DNA of 64,000 nucleotides from Lentinula raphanica (lineage: Eukaryota > Basidiomycota > Agaricomycetes > Agaricales > Omphalotaceae), in contig JANVFP010000001.1 in the NCBI GenBank assembly GCA_027919835.1, forward strand, positions 1,798,001-1,862,000, read 5' to 3'. A model generated the notes under the pieces. That model saw nothing but the letters and a program-made list of their open reading frames with translations, did not search any database and had not been told where the DNA came from. How positions within the stretch are numbered: position 1 is the first letter of the stretch; each line of letters opens with the position of its first letter. Positions 20,681 to 33,920 of this stretch are shown piece by piece. The position numbers and the translations under genes were made by a program.

Positions 20681-23499
20681 ATGTCTTCGAACCCCTCAAC
20701 GACAGCAACGACGACCCTCGTCGACCGCGTCCAGACCTTCGTCTCGGAGAACAAGCAGGCGATTCTCATTGGCACGGCGGCGGCGGCGGCGGCTATAGCT
20801 GTCGGTGGTGTGGCTTACTACGCCTCAACGTCTTCTTCCTCCAGACGCTCTTCGAAGACGACGGATACGGAGAAAGGTGAGAAAGGTGAGAAGAAGGATA
20901 AGAAGAAGAAGAAGAAGAAAGGTGGTTTGGGTGTGAACGACGCCGAGGGACCTATCCTCGAGGAGAGGAAGACGAAGGCGAAGGTGGAGGATGTTACTGG
21001 GGAAGGTGAGTAGCTATAGTATAGAGTTTTGAGCCCGCGCGAGCGGGGGCTGAACTATGTATGGTGTTGGCTATGGTCCTGACTTGTATGTCTGTAGACG
21101 ACTTGTCAAAATACACTCCGGAGGTGGTCAGTGCGTTACCGCAAGAGGTACGTCGGAGCCCTTTTCCCTCCCTCTCCTTTCCTTCTCTCCATTCCTCTTT
21201 TCTCCCCCCGCTTACCCATGAACATTGTATCCTCCCATCCCTTCCGTCGCAGGAACGTACAAGAATAGCCGGCCTCTTCAAAGCCCAAGGAAACGACGCG
21301 TACAAAACCCGGGATTACGCCAAAGCTGCGAAACTTTACAGCCGCGCGATAGAGATCTCACCGAAGGCTGAGCCTGTGTTTTATAGTAACCGTGCTGCTT
21401 GTGCGTTATTTCTCCTTCATCCTTCATCTTATGTCCTATTCCTATTCCTCTCTGGCTACGTTCGAGTTCAAGACGCTTACTGATGTTATTTTATGTTTTT
21501 GTGTTTCTATGTGTGTGTTTCTGTGTGTGTTTCTGTGTGTGGTTTGGTTGTACAGGCTACATGAACATGGACCCAGCACAGTACGAACTCGTCGTCCAAG
21601 ACTGCGACGAAGCCATCAAACTCGATCCTACCTACGTCAAAGCGCTCAACAGACGAGCGTCCGCTTTCGAGTCTCTCGAGCGGTACGCCGAAGCTTTACG
21701 CGGTAAGCCTCTGTTCCATCGCGCGGCCGGTTCTTCAGCTCAACTTGACTACTTAACCTCCTCATCTCATCTCATCCCACACACAGACTACACCGCAACC
21801 ACCGTCCTCGAAAAATTCACCAACCAAGCCACGCCTCTCGCCGTCGAACGTGTCCTCAAGCTCATGTCGACCAAGAACGCACAGGAGATTCTTAAGAACC
21901 GAGGGCCGAAGCTGCCTCCGGCGACGTTTGTCCAGGCGTATTTTGCCGCGTTTAGGGCGAGGGAGGGGCCGAGAGTGCCTGGGGCTGTGGTACCAGAGGG
22001 TGAGAAGGCTGAGGTATCGGAAGGAGCAAGGGAGGGTGAGAAGGCTGAGGAGGGTGAGGCGGCGGGTGAGGCGGGTTCGGAAGGAGATCGGATGCTAGTG
22101 GAGGCGTTCAAGGGGTTAGAGGAGAACAATTACGAACGCGCGTGGGAGTCAGTTAATGATGCGCTGGAAAAGGGTGTTTCGTGGGACGTGGGCAGGTCGG
22201 AGGGGTTGAATCTGAGGGGAACATTCAAGTATGTCCTTCCTTTCCTATTTCCCTTCCTCTTACTCTCGACTAACTAACAACTCTATCATCAATCTGTAGA
22301 TTCCTCGTCGGAGACGTCGAAGGCGCCAAAGCCGACCTGAACGAGTCGATCAAGCTCGTACCGTCCTTCACCCAGAGCCTCGTCAAGATCGCGAGTGTGT
22401 ACATGGAACAGGGCGAGGTTGAGAAGGCGTTTGAGTGTTTCGAGGAGGCGATCAAGCATAATCCTGAGGATCCGGATATTTATTATCATCGTGGACAAGG
22501 TGAGCTTCTGAGCTTCCAGTTTCTCGACATTTCCTCCCTCTCCTTCTCTTCCTCTCTTCCTCTCTCTAATCTCATCTAATTCCATCTAATCCCTACCTCT
22601 AACTCCCAATCTATCTAGTCCTATTCATCATGAACAAATTCGACGAAGCAGCAGAGAACTACACCAAATCCACAGAACTAGACGACCAATTCGTGTTCAG
22701 CCACATCCAACTCGCCGTCGCGCATTACAAGGCGGGGAACCTGGCTAGTGCGATGGCGCAGTTCCGGAGGACGATGAAGAGTTTCCCGCAGAGGAGTGAG
22801 CCGTTAAATTATTAGTGAGTATCTCAGAGAATTTTCGGTGCATGGTGAATGCTGTTTAACTTGTTATCTCTCTCTCTCTCTCTCCCTGTCTCTCCTCTGG
22901 GTACGGTGCAGTGGTGAACTCTTATTGGACCAACAGCGGTTCCAGGACGCGATTGAGAAGTTTGACAAGGCGATTGAGATCGAGAAAACAAAGTACGCAC
23001 GCATCGAACCTTCCTTTCCCTGGTTGCTCACATATGCACTTTTTCCTCTCACCTCTCACAGAACCCCCCAAAACGTCCTCCCCCTCGTCAACAAAGGCCT
23101 CACCCTATTCCAAATGGACCAAAACATCGGCGCCGCCGAGCGATGCTGCAACGAAGCGCTCCGGATTGACCCAGAGTGTGAGGCGGCGGTAGCCACCCTC
23201 GCCCAGCTCAGTCTCCAACAAGGCCAGATCGACAACGCGATCAAGTACTTTGAGCGATCGGCAGAGCTTGCGAGGACAGAGCAGGAGCTTGCGGGGGCGT
23301 TGACGTATCAGTATGTGAGTACTCACTATCTTGTCTTTCTTTGCAAATGGGTTTTTTGCCTCTTGGCGTAACGGGGAAGAAGAGAACAATCGCTTACTTG
23401 TGATGCTTGTTTGTGCAGGCGACGAATGCCCAGGTCGAGTTTGCGAAGAACTACCCACATCTGGCATCACAGATGAACGCAATGGCTCGGTCTATGTAG
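20681..23499 (+). CDS. TOM70: Mitochondrial import receptor subunit TOM70
   Basis: Outer-membrane receptor that takes chaperone-bound preproteins and passes them to the TOM channel. Ten exons: 20681-21005, 21098-21147, 21253-21400, 21556-21702, 21787-22228, 22300-22499, 22619-22814, 22912-22992, 23062-23314, 23419-23499. The N-terminus holds one membrane segment (about residues 28-48, [20 protein letters not shown]), then a Lys-rich linker. TPR repeats begin at [20 protein letters not shown] with the carboxylate-clamp-like NRAACYMNM, and continue with [21 protein letters not shown] Glu-rich insert precedes the second TPR block ([35 protein letters not shown]). The end is [16 protein letters not shown]. 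About 640 residues, as expected for the family. Confidence 0.93.
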
Positions 23500-25128
23500 A
23501 CGCGGAATCTCCAGAATCCAGAATCCAGAATCCAGAGAACAGTCATCAGCGCCATACTATGTCAGCATATCTCCGACTATTACCTCCCCCCATCCCAAAC
23601 GCTACGACCTTACTATATATCTATTCGGTACTGTATCCCACGCTTTTGTTATCTTTTCTGTTTTTCTGCAGAGACCCAGACAGTTTTGCATCACTGCCAC
23701 CACACACATTATTGCGCATGCCCATCGAGAAATAAAACAAGAACCCTTTGCTCATCTACTTAAACTTTGAGGAGTTAAATCGACATAGACCGATAACGGA
23801 CATCGAGGCGGCCTTGTTCTTGTTCTTGTTCTTGATCGCATTCGTCCCTTCGACCACTCCCAGATTCCAATCTCAGGAGGATATATGGTATCGGACATCC
23901 AAGTTGTAGGTCAAGTCACAACAATGGCGATCAAGAAATACGAGGAAATGTGTCGGAATGGGTCATTATCTGCAATTCGCGAGGCCTGATATCTGTTAGC
24001 GCGACGATGATCCTGCAACCGTGGCCATGGGATCCTGAATATTTACCTACCGGGGGGCTCCATACGGCGTTGAGGGTGATCAGTTCAACACAATAGTGTC
24101 GCCCCCTTCTTTAATGCTGACGGTGCATGCATACTATAACGTTCAAATTTATCGCACGGATTATAAGTACAAGGTCGTCCTGGGCCAGTGAGACTAGCTG
24201 GTCCGACAATGGTAATTTAAAACACACTACTGGTACTTACTACTAGGCCGCAGCTGCAGAACGAGTTGAACGTCGTCTTACAATGCACATACATGGCCAA
24301 TGAACAGATGAATCTTCAAGCTCAAGCTTCAAGCGCTTCAAGCTTCAAATACTACGTTAACCTAACGAGTTTACTCTTTTTTGTGAACTACAGCGGCCAG
24401 CCAGGCTAACGTTGACCGTGTTCACTTCAAGTTTGAGGGACTTTCGAACAGGCCTAGGCTGTTCCTTCCTTTCACGATCAGGTTGAGAGCAAGATAGGCT
24501 ATAGCAAAATGACGCGATCAACGAGACTCGGGGCTCTTCAATACTCTTCCTTTCATGATTCAGGAAAGCAAGATATCGAGGACAAGGAGTCACCGTTGAC
24601 TCTCCTACCGTCTCTCGTCGTACCCACGTTGGCCCATGGCCATACTCGATGTTCTTATTCTTTTGGAGGGTTGGAGGGGGGCTAGGAGGGGCTAGGGGGC
24701 TTATCTCTACGATCTGATCAAGCGTACAACGGGACAATTAAAATTCGGGCCCCGCTAATTACTAAAACAAGGTCAAAGATTTGAAATTCGGGAGCCCGGT
24801 TCAACGGTTGATGAGGAACGGACACGAGATTTTTTTGCCTGTGGGATCTCCGTGAGCGGTCGTATCAGCGTAATCAGCGCGCACCCCGATCACGGCGAAC
24901 AATAAACAGCCCCCGTTTTCTACCAACGATTAAGTACACAGAGACAACGACAGAGAGCGAGAATGGGTTTGGGATTGAGAATATAGCCCAAAGACGAACA
25001 CCCAGATACATAACTTATTTACGAATACTTATGAACCTACACAGAGAGTACACGCGCTTGTTTATGATACACGGCAGAAGAAGAAGAAAAAACACCACCA
25101 CCACCACCACTACTACTAACCACCTGGT
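23500..25128. other. Intergenic region, TOM70 3' side to TF 3' side
   Basis: Convergent gene ends. No supported gene. Contains CTCAAGCTTCAAGCGCTTC repeats near 24315 and an ACC/ACT microsatellite at 25093-25120. Confidence 0.5.
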
Positions 25129-28100
25129 CTACATGAATACACGCTGAGAATGGGAAGAAGAAGAAGAATCGTATGATTCATGCGCACTGGTATATACACC
25201 CTCGGTTTGCATCAGCTCCGCCCATTGGGCGTCCATCGCGCTCACCGACATCATGAACGGCGCTTGATCTCCTGGTCGACTAGCACCACCATACGGAGGC
25301 GACGTCGTCTGTCCCATGTTGATTCCCCACTGGTTGGTAGGGGGAGGAGGAAGTCGTTGTTGATGCATTCTATACGGTCCAGAAGGATTCGGATTGGGAT
25401 TGGAGATGTGAGATTGTGAGGTCGACGTCCAGCCTGAAGGTCCGGGATCGTAACTTCCTTCATGAGGCACATACTGTTCGTTCCAGTACTCAAAATGAGT
25501 TGTTGTGTTCGACGGAGGATACCGATCTGAAGGTGGTGGAAGCGTTCCCTGCATCATTCCGTAGGATGAAGGGCCAGCGAGATGCGAATCGCTCCTCTCG
25601 AAGCTATACGTAGGTGGCATACTTGACGACGAGGTAGAGACGCCAGAGGGATATCCCAGGAACGGAGATCGTTCCATAGATAGAGTACTGTCAGTAGGAG
25701 ATTGGGAAATCGAGGCACGGTCGGTGAAGTGGCTGCTGACGGAAGACGAGGATGGATATGAGGAGGAGGATGAAGACGAGAAAGAAGTCGAGGGTTCGGA
25801 TTGGTACTGTCCCGAAGCTTCCGGCGATCCACTGTCAGTACTCTGACCCTCTGAATGGCGTCTGGAAGATCTCATCTCCTTCATGAGCAGCTTGGTGTGG
25901 CCGGCGAAGGTTTCCAACGTATGCAACGCGTCTGCATCTTCTTGATCCACATTCAATCTTTCCTTCGATGTATTCTCCAGAGAGGTTGTCGAGAGATAGG
26001 CTTTAGTCGCCTTTTCATACATTCGAAGTAAGACGTTCTGTTGAAGAACACTGATGAACATGACTGATTGAGATACAAAGTTGAATGATACGTACAAGCC
26101 CGCGTCTGGCTCTGTCAGATTTCGGAGCGCCCATTCTGAAGAGATCTATTGCTAGCGCTAGCTCTGCATAGGCATTGGCTGCAAGGGGGTTTGTGGGCGA
26201 CCTTGCAACAATCAGTCCAAGAATGATCTGAAAGGTACATAGCTGATCAGAACGTGGTCGTTGACACGACGCAAAATCAAAGGACATACACCAGCACTGA
26301 GGACTAAATGAGTGATGGATAAGTGTGAGTCGAGCGGGAAACGTGGTAAAATTACTTACGTCCAGTCCAAATCTCCCAGTATCTCGAAAGTATATCAGCA
26401 TACTTGTGAAAGTTCTTAACATTCAGGTGAACCATCGTCGAAGCAATTCGATACGCAGCAATAAATGACGTTGCGTACGGGCTGTTCAATGGATCAGAGG
26501 GTGACTGCAAAAGTGCCTGAGCGAAAAAGGCTCGATGTACATGCATGACCACTGCGTGAACATGAACGTTGGCAAAAGGGTAAGAAAAGCCGACGCAAGT
26601 GCTTACCAACTGATCTGAACTGAGTAAGATGGTGACCTTTTAAGGCGTTCAGAGAGCCCTCGTATCCCACCTGTTTACCTTGATTCGGCGGAGCGGAAGC
26701 TTGTCCTAGAGAACTGGATAGAGAACAAACTGGGTCATACTTGGTGGGCAGCGGGTGCTCCCGCAAAAGCTGTTCGAGTTCCAGAATAGCCTCGTATTCA
26801 GGCATCTTAGGCGACAGGGTTACGTTGGCCACGGCAGTGATGACGTCTCTACTGAAAGTCATTCTCCAACGGTGGACTTTGCGGATGATTCAGCCAGGGA
26901 CGAACAAAAAGGAACTACGTCAAATGGACTTACATCCTAGCTCTTGTTTGCCTTCACTATCGACACTATCGTCTGGGTCGGTGGGCAATGGCGTGTCGCC
27001 ATGAGCTGTAAAAAGAGCCGGAGGTCTGCCAAGTGCTAGGCTCTATCAAAAAAATTGACACGAAAAAAAAGTTTTTGATGAGCGCCCGCTCTCGGGTTGT
27101 ATGCATGCGTGAAGTCACGTACAGTCAGTCCGTCAAACGTGTATAGCTCCCAGAATATCGAGCGTCTCCGTTGAATCGTCGTATCGTCCAAGCCCCACCT
27201 CGGGCTTTCACGATCTGTGAGGGTCAAAATCAATGAAGATAAGAGGTGTAGACAGTTGGGCACGAACGAAGTCCGAGCTAGTCTCTATCAGTACAAGCCA
27301 GACTTGAAGATAAGCCAATTGTAACTCACGCTATGCGTTAACTTTGCTGCGATTGTCATGTAGATCCAGCCGGCTTCTATGCTATAGTTGGGACCACCAG
27401 TATCGTAGTAAGAGCCGATCAATGTGAGAGCTTGTATGGTGGCTAAATCTGGGGACACGAAAACAGGATGGAGGGCCAAGCTCGCACGGCTCAAGTTGAA
27501 AAAGAGTGCCGATTCAGCACTGTACATCGGCATATTGAGGTCTGCCAACGATCCATGCGCAAGGCATATAAGCAGGACGGCGAGTCGAGTGGGAGATAAA
27601 GGGAAGGTGCTAGCGGAGTCTGAAAACCCTCCACTGGGGGTAGTCAAACTTCGGTAGGCAGGGACGAGGATCTCGTCGATGAGCTCTTCCCTGGATACAA
27701 TCGTTATATACCAAAAGTTATGTGATAAGAACAGTTCCGCGAGGGTCCATGCTCGGGCTTTTTCCGGAAGATAAGAGAGAATCATCTTCACCGAGCTTTC
27801 AACATCCCAGATACTGTCGGATACGAAGGGAAACGAGTTCACAAGTTGGGCGATGTCGCTGTTTGGTATGAACTCTTCTGAGGGGCCCTGGATCTCCGGA
27901 CTACCTTCTAGGAGACTCTGAATGATACCAGTGAATGTTATGAAGATTCAAGTGCGTCAAAAGTGCACGAACCTCGGATCCGGCTGAACGCCCAAGGTAT
28001 CTTGCATCCCCAAGCTTACCAAGCGTTAACGTTCCGAGAGCATCGACGACTTGAGATGTCCTGGAATCGTTGGGAAGGCTGGTAGACCTAGGCTCTACCT

Positions 28101-28643
28101 TTGGAGTAACACGTGCTTCTGCAAGTAAAGGATGTGGCTCAGAAGAAACAGACGCTTGAAGCGTCGAAAGAGCGTCCTCAAGCTGTTTGGTACGCTCGCT
28201 CATTGCTTGTATTTTCTTGTGCAATGCAGCTGTTTCAGATGTCATGATTCTGATAGTGAGATATCAGAGGGTGCGTCGCTATGGAACTTTCGTAAAAGCA
28301 CAAAGCATACCGTTTTGTCGGCATAGGATTCAACGTCTTGGTCGGACATAGCGAAGAACATCCTCTCTTGACGCAAGAACTGCACGGTATCTATCGAGTC
28401 TGTCAGTTAACGTATAGAATGCCAACTGATGAAGATTGTTACCTTCTTGTCGCATTTAAGTTTCAATCTGTGAAATGAACGTCAAAGACCGCTACTTATG
28501 GACTGCTGAAAATAGACAGACCTACGACACTCAGCACAGGATATCTATAAGAGAAACGGTCATCGAGAGTTCGAAAAGAGGCGAAATTTAGCTCCAACCT
28601 GGCCTTGGACCCGCCTGATATCTGCCTTTTCTTGAGATGTCAT
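25129..28643 (-). CDS. Zn2Cys6 fungal-specific transcription factor
   Basis: Nuclear DNA-binding regulator; target unknown. Start at MTSQEKADIRRVQGQ (28643). The zinc cluster is assembled from four small exons (28643-28599, 28544-28522, 28467-28443, 28390-28311) and reads CAECRRLKLKCDKKIPCSSC then VKRGC, all six cysteines present. The next exon (from 28249) gives a coiled coil, ETAALHKKIQAMSERTKQLE. The fungal_trans middle region follows: SEEFIPNSDIAQLVNSFPF, LFLSHNFWY, EILVPAYRSL, IEAGWIYMTIAAKLTHSV, RRSIFWELYTFDGLTV. Then VHRAFFAQALLQSPSDPLNS and a Ser-rich tail ending SHSQRVFM. The many small exons explain why no long single frame is seen. Internal exon borders in 26.1-27.3 kb are approximate. 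Confidence 0.85.
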
Positions 28644-31108
28644 TGAAGGAAACGAGTGGTATCTTGAGGGAGACTCGTTCTTGAAATACATGTCCTGGGA
28701 CGACTCGTAGGCTCCCCAGGTGTAAGAAAGAAAGAAAGATTTGCATAACTTTAAATGGGAAAAGTGGACAATTTCAGATCACTAGTGCCTATCCCACGCT
28801 ACTGATGATTTGCATATCATATCCCCGATCACTTTATAGATTCGGTCCAACCATATCCGAAAGCCAGGAGCCGCGTGCGACAACAGGCGACAACAGAAAC
28901 CTTGGAACATTCAGCTCAAGATCGTCTTTTGATTCCGTTAGAGAAAAAGAACATATGAAAAGAGGGAATTAGAATCATCTGATTATCTGCAGTCCCAAAC
29001 GGCCACAGTCATGGCACTTCCAGTTCCAAATTCTTGATCTCCTTCGCCAGGTTCATACGGCCTTGAACAGCCTTCAACCTCCTTGAACGTGCAAGAATTA
29101 AGCGCCACCGCAGTCATCCGGACACGAGTCTGAGCGCTGAACGTACGAACGCTGATTCCGGGCTGATTCCTTTAGATTCCTTTATGTCTTAGACCGATTC
29201 CACCCTGAAGGTAACCACAGTCAGCAGTCACCAGATGGTAGAAAGCTTGTGTGTTAGAATCATACTAACAGCTACTATACCATTTTTACAACCCTCCTCT
29301 AGCCTCCTCTTCACTCCCGATATCAGCTCGTAGATCTCCCCGTCATGCTTTGGAAATCGCTTCATACCACGGTACTCGGTTTTCGCTTTGAATTCCTGCG
29401 TTCATAAAACCGATTTGGATCCTATAGGCTAGGATAGTACTTGCTACTAGATATACCCAGCGCATTCCCGAACGATTAAGCCTGGTTAAAAGAAACTGGC
29501 AGAGCTTGCCAACATCGTACCACTGGCAATTCGAATGCATTGCATCTGACGGCTTTATAAATGAAAATGATAAGACACGATAAGTCTTTCGTGGTATTTA
29601 TCCGTGTAGAGACTTGTATAGAGAATGTACTTATCAGTAGATCAACGTTCCGACGTAGAGACTCGAGAGTCGAGAACAATTTTGAAAGTCCGGAGACTCG
29701 AATGATAAGTAAAATGGGCGTCAATTTAGGCGCTGAACCTTGTCACCTTGACCCTTCTTGTACCCTCTAGTACCTCAAGATGCTCGCCAATATACGCCTC
29801 AACCTCGACCAAGTCGCCCTCCTTTTCATTCCAGAGAACGCACAACTAGGTATCAACGAGGCGTGTGTGGCTCAAGTGATTGTTCGGTCTATCGGAATGG
29901 CTTTCAAGTTCGTCCCTAACTGATTCGAAACTTTCCCCGGCTAAATTGGAGCTCTCGTGGACGCGTATATTGACCGCTTCTCACTCATTTTCTCCATATG
30001 CATTGTGCAATCCTGTGCATTCATCGCAATCTCCAGCCGTTCAGCTTCGGTAGACGATCGTGCCACGTTCTACTGCTACGCGGATGAAATTTCGGTTGGA
30101 ATATTCCTTTCCTCAAGGAGTTGAGACAGTTTCTGATAGTCAATGTCGAAAGAGCACTGTGCAGAACGTCGTTCTAGGCCATCTATCCTGTCAGTCTATT
30201 CCAACGAACTTTGTTTTGCAAGGTGAAAAATATCTCCTCCGCGCAAGTCAGTTGCATTCTTTGACAATGACCAGTCATCATAATAACGCGTCGACAGACC
30301 GAAAAGAGTGGAATACTGGAAAGGATTATCGATTCCAATGGGGTGACGAGATTATCAACGCTGCACCAGAGAAGTGGATCTTCGAGTTGGTCCCGATGTT
30401 TGACAATTGAGGAATTTCTGCAGAAGTACCTCGCTCAAAGCTACAATATCAGTAAACACTCTATTTCCTCGAGTGAAGAAAACTCGACCGTCGAGCACGC
30501 ATACAATCACAGTCATAGAATACAGTGGCATATCGCCCGAATATCCTTTCAGCTGCAGAGAAGGGTCGACCTAGCTGCCGTTGACACACAACGCATTTAG
30601 GTATAGTATGACATGCAGGAAGAGGCATAGACTGGCATAGAGCATAGTCAATTGGAAATCACGGCAGCGTCATGGTGAAGACCCACAAAAACACCACTAG
30701 AGCTTTCCAATGCTTTGGCTCCGTTGAGCTCCGTTGGCATCAGCCTTTAACTCCCTTTGCAAAGTTTCCCAATGGGTCTATCACCACGAATTCCTCTACC
30801 CCAGATGATGCTCTTCATGCATGCTTGAGATTGCTTACTTCTACTTAGCAGCTTCTAGCATGAGCAGAAGTAATAATGTCGATGGGTTTATCCAGGTTTA
30901 TCCCCTTCTATCAGTCAACAAATTCGTCAAGCCCTCGTCAAGCCCTCGTCATTCATAATCTTGTTTGATGATCGTTGGTTACAGATCGTGAATGTCCTCT
31001 CATAACCATGGCACATGCTTGAGTCGTTGTGGGAGAAGACAGGCTGCTTCAAGTTAACTTCCAGGCTCATCTGAGTAATCAGTTGACTTGTAACGCAGTG
31101 AGCGTGGA
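28644..31108. other. Gene-poor region, no supported gene
   Basis: About 2.5 kb upstream of the Zn2Cys6 gene. Short open frames (for example 30060-30410 and 29780-29920) have no recognisable motif, intron-exon logic or similarity to each other. Nothing firm seen. Confidence 0.4.
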
Positions 31109-31604
31109 CAGGACCCCTGATAATACTGTGAGAGGATAAGTTCCCAAAGGGCCAAATTTGAGGTAAAATTTTGAGATATGTATGATGCAAAGGGCCAAAT
31201 CTGGACCAAATTTGACTCAAATCTGCGGTACACTGAAGGGCCAAATTTGACAGACCTGCTGAACCTCTATTGCAAAAGGGCCAAATCATCCAGCTGTTCA
31301 ACACTAATATTTTTTTGGGTTAGCTCTGTCATGTTTTACCCTTCTTGAGCATTTGTGTGGTGAGTGCATGCTATACACTTGGGAAAAATTGTGTTTTGGA
31401 AAACTTCGGGACCTCTCAAAAGCCTGGGAGGACTTCAAATTTTTTTCATAGGAGCGATACAAAAAGGGCCAAATTTGGACTCAAATTTTGAGGTCCCATG
31501 AAAAGGGCCAATTTGGACCAATTTTGCATCTGAGAAAAAGGGCCAAAAATGGGTATCCTCGGCACTGAACGTTCGAACCTCTAACCGTATTATCAGGGGT
31601 CCTG
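31109..31604. mobile_element. MITE-like element with GGGCCAAATTTGG repeats
   Basis: Terminal inverted repeats of 27 bp (25 matching) starting CAGGACCCCTGATAATAC at 31109 and ending with its complement at 31604. The inside carries about eight copies of AAAGGGCCAAATTTGG-type motifs (31147-31550). No coding frame. No convincing target duplication was seen at the flanks, so the termini are provisional. Confidence 0.6.
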
Positions 31605-32630
31605 CGGGCTACTACTGCATGAGCAGGGTTCCCACGCCCGACCTTTTTGGACCGATTATTTCCGAGTTGACCGATTTGGACCGATTTGACATTCACATCA
31701 CATGATTGGGTTAGGCGCTCAACCGACACCTCGTCCAGTTTTCATTTTCTCAATTTGCTCTTCTTCATGCAAAATTCCAGTGGAATTGAAGCAAGAAGGA
31801 GCACTTATATCAATGCTTTTTGTATCAGCTCAACTTATAGCACTTGCAGCCCTCAGCAGTCAAGAAATCATTGAAAACAAACAGTCTGCCATGGCCCATG
31901 TGCTCAATTTGCCACATCGGCCGCGCGCGAGCGCGCGCCAAAATTTTGGCATTCATAATACATATCAATCAATCTTCAATTCTGCACTGATCCGGGGCTG
32001 TAAAATACTAGTAATGCTAATTCTGATAAATAATGTCCTGTTTTCAGACTCAAAAAAGCCTGAGTTTTGAGTTATACACACTCAATTTTGAACAGAGCCC
32101 TCGGCTCATTTGCTTCCGCTACTGAGAAAACCCTCGGCGGGTCTGTGGACGCCTGCGGCGTCCTCTGACCCTCGGCATGACCAATTTTTCGTCCTGCGTG
32201 GACGCGAACGTTGATGTCACGTTGAACTCTGAAGTAGACACCCAATCAATGATTTGACTCGGACAATACTACGAGACATATTGAACAGCAATTCTCATTT
32301 TCTTTGAATGCTTCCAACAAGAATAGACAAATGGAATATACATAGATCCAACGACTGATATTGTATACGAAGTGATCTGTACAAGCAGAATGCAATCTCT
32401 GGTCCTCAAGAAATGGCACGCGGCGCCCACATAGAACCCCACATACAGCATAGGGCAAGGATGTGCATATGTCGTATGTCCTGACAGTGAATAATCATCG
32501 CAGCAGCAAAAACAGGTACGTGGCTGTGGTCGACATAGCGCAGACATAGTAAGTCACGTAGAAGGCATAATGCATAGTTTGTCACATAGTATGGTAGAGA
32601 ACCCACAAAGCCATTGCTAATGAATACCGC
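31605..32630. other. Intergenic spacer downstream of eL8
   Basis: No supported gene. Includes a GCGCGCGAGCGCGCGC palindrome near 31922 and repeated CCCTCGGC words at 32100-32175. Confidence 0.4.
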
Positions 32631-33920
32631 CTAGAGCTTTCCAATGCTGGCTGCGTTGGCATTCTGACCAGCGGCCTTCGCCCTCTTACGAAGCATCTGG
32701 GTGGATTTGTTGCCGCGGAGTCCTCCACCCCATTGACGACGTTGCTCTTCGTACTTGTCGGTGCTGGAAATAATATAACATGAGGAAGTATAACAACATG
32801 AACAGAGTTATGAGAACATACAAGTTGGCTTTGGCAGCAGAAACAAGCGTGGCAAGTTCGCGCTGGTCCTCAGACTTCACTTCTTGCAGAGCGACAACAG
32901 CAGCGGTCTTCTTGTGCACAACGGTACCAAGACGCGCCTTGCCCTTAACAATGACATATGGCACACCCATCTTGCGACAGAGGGCGGGTAAGAAGACAAC
33001 GAGCTCGATAGGATCAACGTCATGTGCGATCACAACGAGGGCAGCCTTTTTGGCTTCAACGAGAGCAACGATGTGGTTGAGGCCGTATTTGACGAAGAGA
33101 GGTTTTTTGGTTGTCTGCGATAATTTTGTTGAATTAGTCGAAAGAAAATTGTTGAAAGGAGGAAATTCATACTTCTTTATCCTTGCCATCAACGGCATCA
33201 GCAGCGATAGACTCCAGACGTGCCTTCTTCTCAACCTTGGATTCCGGACGATACTTGTTGAGCAACTTGAAGAGCTGAGTCGCAGTGTTTTTGTCCAAGG
33301 TATGCGAGAACTGAGCGATTGAAGGGGGAACCTTGAGCCTCTGGTTCAAGATCGTCTTCTGGCGCTGAAGGCGGACATATTCTGGCCATTTGACGAAGCG
33401 ACTGAGGTCAGTCTGAGGCTGGATATCTTGGCCTGGTAGAGGATACGTTGAGTATGTAATGATCACATTATGAAGATAAAATTGAGCAACAAACCGATGC
33501 CAAAGTTTTTTGGGGCAGCCTCGAAAAGAGGATTCTTCTTAGCCTTGGTGTTTTTGCTACCGAAGGGGGCAGAGGCAGGCTTCTTCGCAGTTCCGGATTT
33601 GGCTTTGGGCTGGTCATTGAGACGAAGTCAGCATTGCGATCATAGCGAAGACAATGCGCCTCGGAGCTCTAACGTTGTGTGCCAACCAATATAGCACACA
33701 ACCCAGCAGATGCTTGCTTCATCGCACTCAGATAGTGCTCAGCACACGTAGAACAAAACAAGTGTTCTTGCTGGCATGAATCTGCAACAAAGCGATATGA
33801 GCCTTTTCATACTAAGGTCATCAGCATGCAAAACATACCATCCATCTCAGTCTTGAACGTTCAGAGATGATGAACTGCTGATTGTAGAGCTCCGAGACAC
33901 CCATAACGCATTCTCACCAT
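32631..33920 (-). CDS. RPL8: 60S ribosomal protein eL8 (L7Ae family; yeast Rpl8)
   Basis: Structural protein of the large ribosomal subunit. Exons on the minus strand: 33920-33918 (the ATG alone, directly followed by GTGAGA), 33609-33495, 33432-33173, 33114-32822, 32763-32631. The protein reads [59 protein letters not shown], then the L7Ae fold: [60 protein letters not shown]. It ends [19 protein letters not shown] then AASIGKL. About 260 residues, the normal length. The first codon is placed by the CCAG acceptor at 33610-33613 with an in-frame stop just upstream. The first intron is about 308 nt, the longest in the gene. Confidence 0.93.
33735..33830 (-). ncRNA. Possible C/D-box snoRNA in eL8 intron 1
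   Basis: Inside the unusually long first intron, minus strand: a C-box-like TGATGA (33823-33818) and a D-box-like CTGA (33742-33739), about 80 nt apart, with only about 3 bp of terminal pairing. eL8/RPL7A introns host snoRNAs in animals. Motifs this short also occur by chance, and I cannot assign a target. Confidence 0.2.

Noticed and set aside
21788..22129. Minus-strand open frame across TOM70
   Set aside because: Composition is a shadow of the TOM70 Glu/Ala-rich linker, and the plus-strand TPR protein is unambiguous.
23570..23735. Extension of the TOM70 reading frame beyond 23499
   Set aside because: The conserved TOM70 C-terminus ends at the TAG at 23497-23499; the longer frame is an unspliced read-through in another phase.
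29780..30600. Possible plus-strand gene relic (short open blocks such as LNLDQVALLFIPENAQLGIN)
   Set aside because: Stops interrupt every block, no splice pattern joins them, and no family is recognised.
31565..31590. tRNA B-box-like GGTTCGAACG on the minus strand
   Set aside because: No A box at the right distance and no cloverleaf; the motif lies at the inner edge of the MITE terminal repeat.
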